From Cytobacillus purgationiresistens (GTDB lineage Bacteria; Bacillota; Bacilli; Bacillales; Cytobacillaceae), in contig NZ_JAUSUB010000034.1 of NCBI RefSeq assembly GCF_030813235.1, forward strand, positions 1-53,379: a stretch of 53,379 bases of DNA, in the 5' to 3' direction. Every line of letters begins with the position of its first letter. Within the stretch, counting starts at the first letter, position 1. Under the pieces are notes generated by a model. The model had not been told where the DNA came from and ran no database searches. It saw nothing but the letters and a program-made list of their open reading frames with translations. Both the position numbers and the translations under genes were made by a program. Positions 49,096-53,379 of the stretch are shown here, one piece after another.

Positions 49096-50214
49096 ATGAA
49101 AACTGAGGTAAGATATTTTTCGGGATTAGATGGTGTGATTGCTTCAGAAACAAAAATATCATTTTTAGATACTGTCCAAGGCGAAATTGTTATAAGAGGG
49201 TACGATTTGATAAAGCTTTCCAAAAATCAAAGCTATTTAGATATTGTGCATCTATTATTGGAAAACCGTTTGCCAACAGTTGAAGAAAGAACATCTATAG
49301 CTGACATGCTCAAGGGAGAATATCATATTCCTGCAGAAGTCCTTAACATATTTAGACACTTGCCTCAAGTAACGCATCCAATGGATGGACTTAGAACAGG
49401 AATATCAGCTTTAGCCGGCTATGATAACAAAATCGATGATCGATCATCGAAGATTAATAAAGAGCGTGCGTATAAGCTGTTAGGCAAAGTGCCTAATATC
49501 GTAGCGAATAGCTACCGAATCATAAATGGGCAAGATGTCATTGAGCCTATGAATAAATTATCGTACAGTGCGAATTTCTTCTATATGCTCACAGGTAAAA
49601 TTCCGTCACTGCTGGAAGAAATGATTTTTGACCTCTCGCTTGTTTTATATAGTGAGCATGAAATGCCTAATTCAACATTTACTGCAAGAGTCATTGCTTC
49701 GACACAATCCGATTTATTCGGAGCACTTACCGGGGCAATAGCCTCGTTAAAAGGAAGCTTGCATGGCGGCGCCAATGAAGCGGTCATGTATATGCTAAAC
49801 GAGGCAAAAACGGTCGCCGAATTTGAAGAGATTCTTCATAAAAAGTTATATAACAAAGAGAAAATCATGGGATTTGGCCATCGAGTGTATATGAAAAAAA
49901 TGGACCCAAGAGCATTGATGATGAAAAAGGCTTTGAAAAAGCTCTGTGATGAACATGGGGATGATTTGCTTTTACGCATGTGTGCAGCAGGAGAAAAAAT
50001 CATGGAGGATGAAAAAGGACTTTATCCCAATCTTGATTACTATGCTGCCCCGGTTTATTGGATGCTCGGAATTCCTATTGCCTTGTACACGCCGATTTTC
50101 TTCAGTTCGAGAACGGTCGGGTTATGTGCACATGTCATAGAGCAGCATGAACATAACCGCTTGTTCAGACCGCGCGTTTTATATACAGGTGAACGTCACA
50201 GCTTACGAAATTGA
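49096..50214 (+). CDS. prpC: 2-methylcitrate synthase / citrate synthase
   Basis: This 372-residue citrate-synthase-fold protein has GVIASETKISFLDTVQGEIVIRGYD at the start, the catalytic histidine regions SLHGGANEAVMYML (near 220) and MGFGHRVY (near 258), and the late PNLDYYAAPVYWMLGIP with the aspartate. As the first enzyme of the methylcitrate cycle it condenses propionyl-CoA with oxaloacetate. The following prpD and prpB genes support this over a housekeeping citrate synthase. It resembles MmgD of B. subtilis. Confidence 0.9.
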   Translation: MKTEVRYFSGLDGVIASETKISFLDTVQGEIVIRGYDLIKLSKNQSYLDIVHLLLENRLPTVEERTSIADMLKGEYHIPAEVLNIFRHLPQVTHPMDGLRTGISALAGYDNKIDDRSSKINKERAYKLLGKVPNIVANSYRIINGQDVIEPMNKLSYSANFFYMLTGKIPSLLEEMIFDLSLVLYSEHEMPNSTFTARVIASTQSDLFGALTGAIASLKGSLHGGANEAVMYMLNEAKTVAEFEEILHKKLYNKEKIMGFGHRVYMKKMDPRALMMKKALKKLCDEHGDDLLLRMCAAGEKIMEDEKGLYPNLDYYAAPVYWMLGIPIALYTPIFFSSRTVGLCAHVIEQHEHNRLFRPRVLYTGERHSLRN

Positions 50215-50233
50215 GTGAAGGGGAAGGGATCAA

Positions 50234-51670
50234 ATGATTCACACAAGTGAAGAAACAAAGACTGATATTTTACTAGAGAAAATGGCAGATTATGTTTTGG
50301 ATAAAGAGATCGCCAGCAGTGAAGCATATGAAACTGCGCGTTATGTACTTCTGGATACTCTGGGGTGCGGGATTCTGGCATTAAACTATCCAGAATGCAC
50401 AAAGCTGATGGGGCCGATTGTCCCTGGCACAACCGTACCAAATGGTTCGAGGGTGCCAGGCACCTCTTATGTGCTGGACCCCGTTCGCGGTGCTTTTAAT
50501 ATCGGATGCATGATTCGCTGGCTTGATTATAATGACACATGGCTTGCGGCTGAATGGGGGCATCCTTCAGATAATCTTGGGGGTATCTTAGCAGTAGCAG
50601 ATTACTTAAGTCAGGTTCGTTTAGCCGAAGGAAAAGAGCCTTTAAAAATGCATGATGTGTTGGAAATGATGATTAAAGCGCATGAAATACAAGGTGTGCT
50701 TGCTTTGGAAAATAGTTTAAATAGAGTTGGTTTAGATCACGTGTTATTGGTGAAAGTGGCAACAACTGCAGTAGCTGTGAAAATGCTAGGTGGAAGCCGT
50801 GAAGAAATTATTAATGCTTTATCGAACGCATGGATCGATAATTCTAGCCTTAGAACATACCGTCATGCCCCAAATACCGGTTCTCGGAAATCATGGGCAG
50901 CAGGAGATGCAACGAGTCGCGGCGTTCACTTGGCTTTAATGGCAATGAAAGGCGAAATGGGCTATCCACAAGCACTTTCTGCTCCGGGCTGGGGCTTTCA
51001 AGATGTGTTGTTTAAAGAAAAGGAATTGAAGCTTGCTCGTGAATTAGATGCTTATGTTATGGAGAACGTGCTGTTTAAAGTATCCTATCCGGCAGAGTTC
51101 CATGCTCAAACAGCGGCTGAATGTGCAGTGAAGTTGCATCCGCAAGTGCTTGACCGCCTGAATGAAATTGCTCGCATCACCATAACGACACATGAATCCG
51201 CGATTCGCATTATTGATAAAAAAGGACCGCTTCATAATCCAGCCGACCGCGATCATTGCATTCAATATATTACTGCACTTGGCTTGTTGAAAGGTGATAT
51301 CCGAGCTGAGCACTACGAAGATGATGTCGCTCGGGATGAAAGAATCGATGAGCTACGAGGAAAAATGGAAGTCGTTGAAAGTGAACAATATAGCATTGAT
51401 TATTTAGATCCGAATAAGCGCTCAATCGCAAATGCGGTGCAAGTTCATTATAAAGATGGGACGTCATCCGAATGCATCGAATGCGAATACCCGCTCGGCC
51501 ATCGTTTCCGCAGAGAAGAAGCGATTCCGAAAATTTTGGAGAAGTTCTCCAATAACTTAAAAACACATTATCCATCTAAACATAAGAAGAAAATCGAAGA
51601 AGTGTTATATCAGCAGGAAAAGCTTGGAAATATGAATGTGAAGGAGTTTGTAGAATTATTTTTAATATAA
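50234..51670 (+). CDS. prpD: 2-methylcitrate dehydratase (MmgE/PrpD family)
   Basis: This 478-residue protein is a full-length MmgE/PrpD member. It has [33 protein letters not shown] near residue 90, [31 protein letters not shown] [23 protein letters not shown] in the middle and [21 protein letters not shown] later. It dehydrates 2-methylcitrate to 2-methylaconitate (no iron-sulfur cluster). It begins 19 nt after prpC. The rehydration step would need aconitase, which is not in the window. Confidence 0.93.
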   Translation: MIHTSEETKTDILLEKMADYVLDKEIASSEAYETARYVLLDTLGCGILALNYPECTKLMGPIVPGTTVPNGSRVPGTSYVLDPVRGAFNIGCMIRWLDYNDTWLAAEWGHPSDNLGGILAVADYLSQVRLAEGKEPLKMHDVLEMMIKAHEIQGVLALENSLNRVGLDHVLLVKVATTAVAVKMLGGSREEIINALSNAWIDNSSLRTYRHAPNTGSRKSWAAGDATSRGVHLALMAMKGEMGYPQALSAPGWGFQDVLFKEKELKLARELDAYVMENVLFKVSYPAEFHAQTAAECAVKLHPQVLDRLNEIARITITTHESAIRIIDKKGPLHNPADRDHCIQYITALGLLKGDIRAEHYEDDVARDERIDELRGKMEVVESEQYSIDYLDPNKRSIANAVQVHYKDGTSSECIECEYPLGHRFRREEAIPKILEKFSNNLKTHYPSKHKKKIEEVLYQQEKLGNMNVKEFVELFLI

Positions 51671-51685
51671 AGGGAGGTTTATAGA

Positions 51686-52591
51686 ATGGCATGGATTGTT
51701 GACCAGCCGCTCACTCAAAAGGAGCTTGCGAATCAATTCACTGAGCGGATTTTAGCTCCTGAAATCCTGCAAATCCCTGGAGCGCATGACGCTATGGCTG
51801 CCCTCGTTGCCAAAAATGCAGGTTTTTCAGTACTCTATTTATCAGGCGCAGCTTATACTGCGAGCAGAGGCTTGCCGGATTTGGGCATTGTTACGTCCTC
51901 CGAAGTGGCTGAACGAGCGAAAGATATTGTGAGAGCAACCAATTTACCTCTTTTAGTAGATATAGATACAGGCTTTGGTGGAGTCCTAAATGCGGCCCGT
52001 ACCGCAGTAGAAATGATGGAGGCAAATGTAGCAGCCGTCCAAATGGAAGATCAGCAGCTTCCGAAGAAATGTGGACATTTAAATGGCAAGCAACTTGTCA
52101 CAACTGAGGAAATGGTGCAAAAAATCAAAGTCATCAAGGAAGCCGCCCCTACCCTAATTGTGGTCGCCCGTACAGATGCCCGTGCGGTTGAAGGCTTGGA
52201 AGCAGCGATTGATCGAGCGGCTGCTTATATAGAGGCAGGAGCTGATGCGATTTTCCCTGAGGCACTACAATCAGAAGAAGAGTTTCGTCTATTTTCTAAG
52301 AGCGTAAAGGCGCCGTTGCTCGCCAATATGACCGAGTTTGGCAAAACTCCCTATTATACAGCAGAAGAATTTTCTTTGATGGGTCTTCAAATGGTAATCT
52401 ACCCAGTGACTTCATTAAGAGTAGCAGCGAAAGCATATGAAGCTATTTTCAATACCATTAAAGAACGTGGATCGCAGCAAGAAGCATTGACTTCTATGCA
52501 AACAAGGAAGGAATTGTACGAGACGATTTCCTACTATAAGTTTGAAGACTTAGATAGTGAGCTGGCTAAAACTGTTTTGCAAGAAGAGTGA
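51686..52591 (+). CDS. prpB: Methylisocitrate lyase
   Basis: This 301-residue member of the isocitrate-lyase/PEP-mutase superfamily has LYLSGAAYTASRGLPDLGIVT, metal-binding VDIDTGFGG and the signature KKCGHLNGK (catalytic Cys near residue 124). It cleaves 2-methylisocitrate to pyruvate and succinate. AGGGAGG precedes ATG 51686. It is the last gene of the operon and is followed by a terminator. Confidence 0.95.
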   Translation: MAWIVDQPLTQKELANQFTERILAPEILQIPGAHDAMAALVAKNAGFSVLYLSGAAYTASRGLPDLGIVTSSEVAERAKDIVRATNLPLLVDIDTGFGGVLNAARTAVEMMEANVAAVQMEDQQLPKKCGHLNGKQLVTTEEMVQKIKVIKEAAPTLIVVARTDARAVEGLEAAIDRAAAYIEAGADAIFPEALQSEEEFRLFSKSVKAPLLANMTEFGKTPYYTAEEFSLMGLQMVIYPVTSLRVAAKAYEAIFNTIKERGSQQEALTSMQTRKELYETISYYKFEDLDSELAKTVLQEE

Positions 52592-52599
52592 ATTATAAT

Positions 52600-52630
52600 A
52601 AACGCTTGGGTAACCAAGCGTTTGTCAGCT
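52600..52630 (+). terminator. Terminator-like hairpin after prpB
   Basis: AAACGCTTGG (52600-52609) and CCAAGCGTTT (52614-52623) form a perfect 10-bp stem with a short loop. The following T content is weak. Confidence 0.65.
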
Positions 52631-52672
52631 GACATATTTTAATAAATAAAACGTTTAGAAAGGAAGCATTTT

Positions 52673-53083
52673 ATGGATGAAAATAGAGAGAAGTCCATTC
52701 AGGCATTCATAATTGAAATATTACAATCCACCCATATGATTGGCCTGTTTATCCGCAATGAAAAACTATCAGAAAACTTGGTGCTGCTGCTCCTAAAATT
52801 GAAGCTTGCAGGTGCGATGAAGATTACCGATATATCCGCCAGTTATGGTGTGACTCCTGCAGCCGCTACCAATATGTGCGATAAAGTTGAAAGATACGGT
52901 TATATAGAACGATTGCGGTTAGCAGGTGATCGTCGGGTTGTAAAAGTCTCCTTAACGCCTTACGGTAAAGCCAATATAGATGAGATGTTTGCAGAACTAT
53001 CTTCCCATCAGCTTAACTTGATCACAAGCCATTTAGCTGCAATCAACCACTCTGTTAAAAAATTAGAGCAAATCTTAGGATGA
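52673..53083 (+). CDS. MarR-family regulator
   Basis: This 136-residue protein has the MarR winged helix (about 45-105: GAMKITDISASYGVTPAAATNMCDKVERYGYIERLRLAGDRRVVKVSLTPYG). It is separated from prpB by a hairpin and has an AAAGGAAG ribosome site. It may regulate something in the neighbourhood; its operator was not identified. Confidence 0.9.
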   Translation: MDENREKSIQAFIIEILQSTHMIGLFIRNEKLSENLVLLLLKLKLAGAMKITDISASYGVTPAAATNMCDKVERYGYIERLRLAGDRRVVKVSLTPYGKANIDEMFAELSSHQLNLITSHLAAINHSVKKLEQILG

Positions 53084-53234
53084 TCTTCTTCTATGGTAAA
53101 AGGAATGATGCTGATGAAGTAGAATAATATTCTTCGCTTAATCTTGAGTAGGAATATGTTCTACAAGTGAGTGGTTAAGGAGTATCAAGAGAAAAAATGC
53201 AGTGAATAGTGAGTATTTCTCTCAAAAGCGAGGG
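53084..53234. other. Intergenic region before repeat array
   Basis: No gene is recognised. It leads into the 51-bp array. Confidence 0.3.
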
Positions 53235-53379
53235 GATAGCGGAGAAAGAGTAGGATTCTCCTCCTATTTGAAACAAAACCGAGTAGATAGCGGAGAAAGA
53301 GTGAGATTCTCCTCCTATTTAAAACAAAAACAGGAAGATAGCGGAGAAAGAGTGAGATTCTCCTCCCATCTAAACCAAA
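53235..53379. repeat. 51-bp tandem repeat, three copies, cut by window end
   Basis: Copies begin at 53235, 53286 and 53337. Each has GGAGAA and TTCTCC as an inverted repeat around 9 bp, extended by ATAG and CTAT. The unit length equals that of the array at 20794, but the sequence is unrelated. The array continues beyond the window. Confidence 0.9.

Overview
The window is a chromosomal segment of a low-GC Firmicute of the Bacillaceae. Pointers to this are FosB (a bacillithiol-dependent enzyme), Amj, a YwaC/SasA-type alarmone synthetase, a candidate gamma-type spore protein, FbpB-like and YdaK/YdaM-like proteins, S-box, preQ1, yybP-ykoY and cobalamin riboswitches, and a dispersed intergenic repeat that I recognise from Bacillus genomes. 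The species cannot be fixed from sequence alone. No rRNA, tRNA, CRISPR array or intact mobile element was seen; a fragment of an IS1595-like transposase is present.

Layout. 1-3919: TRAP transporter permeases, the C-terminal stub of a lost aminotransferase and a RocB-like M20 peptidase. 3946-6217: a manganese riboswitch with a TerC-family exporter, a preQ1 riboswitch with queT, and a small FbpB-like protein. 6220-8377: small membrane ORFs and an alpha/beta hydrolase. 8592-17638: a catabolic island with two carboxymuconolactone-decarboxylase-like proteins, both CoA-transferase subunits, thiolase, hydroxyacyl-CoA dehydrogenase, an AtoE-type transporter, a cyclase-family hydrolase, a zinc dehydrogenase and an opposed DUF3870 gene. 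17983-25651: small membrane proteins, a CNNM/CorC transporter, a MerR regulator, a 17-copy 51-bp repeat array, and a minus-strand run ending in amj. 25732-30272: a 33-residue ORF behind a promoter with three operators, sasA, a TetR regulator, fosB, and a concealed type I toxin-antitoxin locus. 30446-38003: GNAT proteins, a CarH-like B12 domain without a DNA-binding domain, mtnE opposite S-box/metQ, and a TetR-MBL-ASCH group. 38191-43789: a YdaK/YdaM-like pair, a frameshifted secreted-protein gene, a phosphotransferase, a spore-protein candidate and a MarR/MFS pair. 44000-46215: an ECF sigma / PadR-like / HAAS-SEDS operon. 46254-53379: repeats, a decayed ORF, an MFS transporter, and a methylcitrate operon (prpC-prpD-prpB) placed behind a cobalamin riboswitch.

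The most striking points are: (i) a B12 riboswitch with its own terminator in front of the methylcitrate cycle, which suggests that propionyl-CoA is routed by B12 supply; (ii) the catabolic island, which reads as oxidise, open a ring hydrolytically, activate with CoA, then thiolyse; (iii) the 33-codon ORF with three identical-arm operators; (iv) a SEDS protein lacking the conserved catalytic aspartate in a sigma-factor operon; (v) unusual translation starts, including a hairpin between the Shine-Dalgarno and the start codon of the CNNM gene and three genes whose best-placed start is ATT; and (vi) intergenic tandem arrays of 51, 52 and about 170 bp built from inverted repeats. Functions are inferred from remembered family features; no search could be run.
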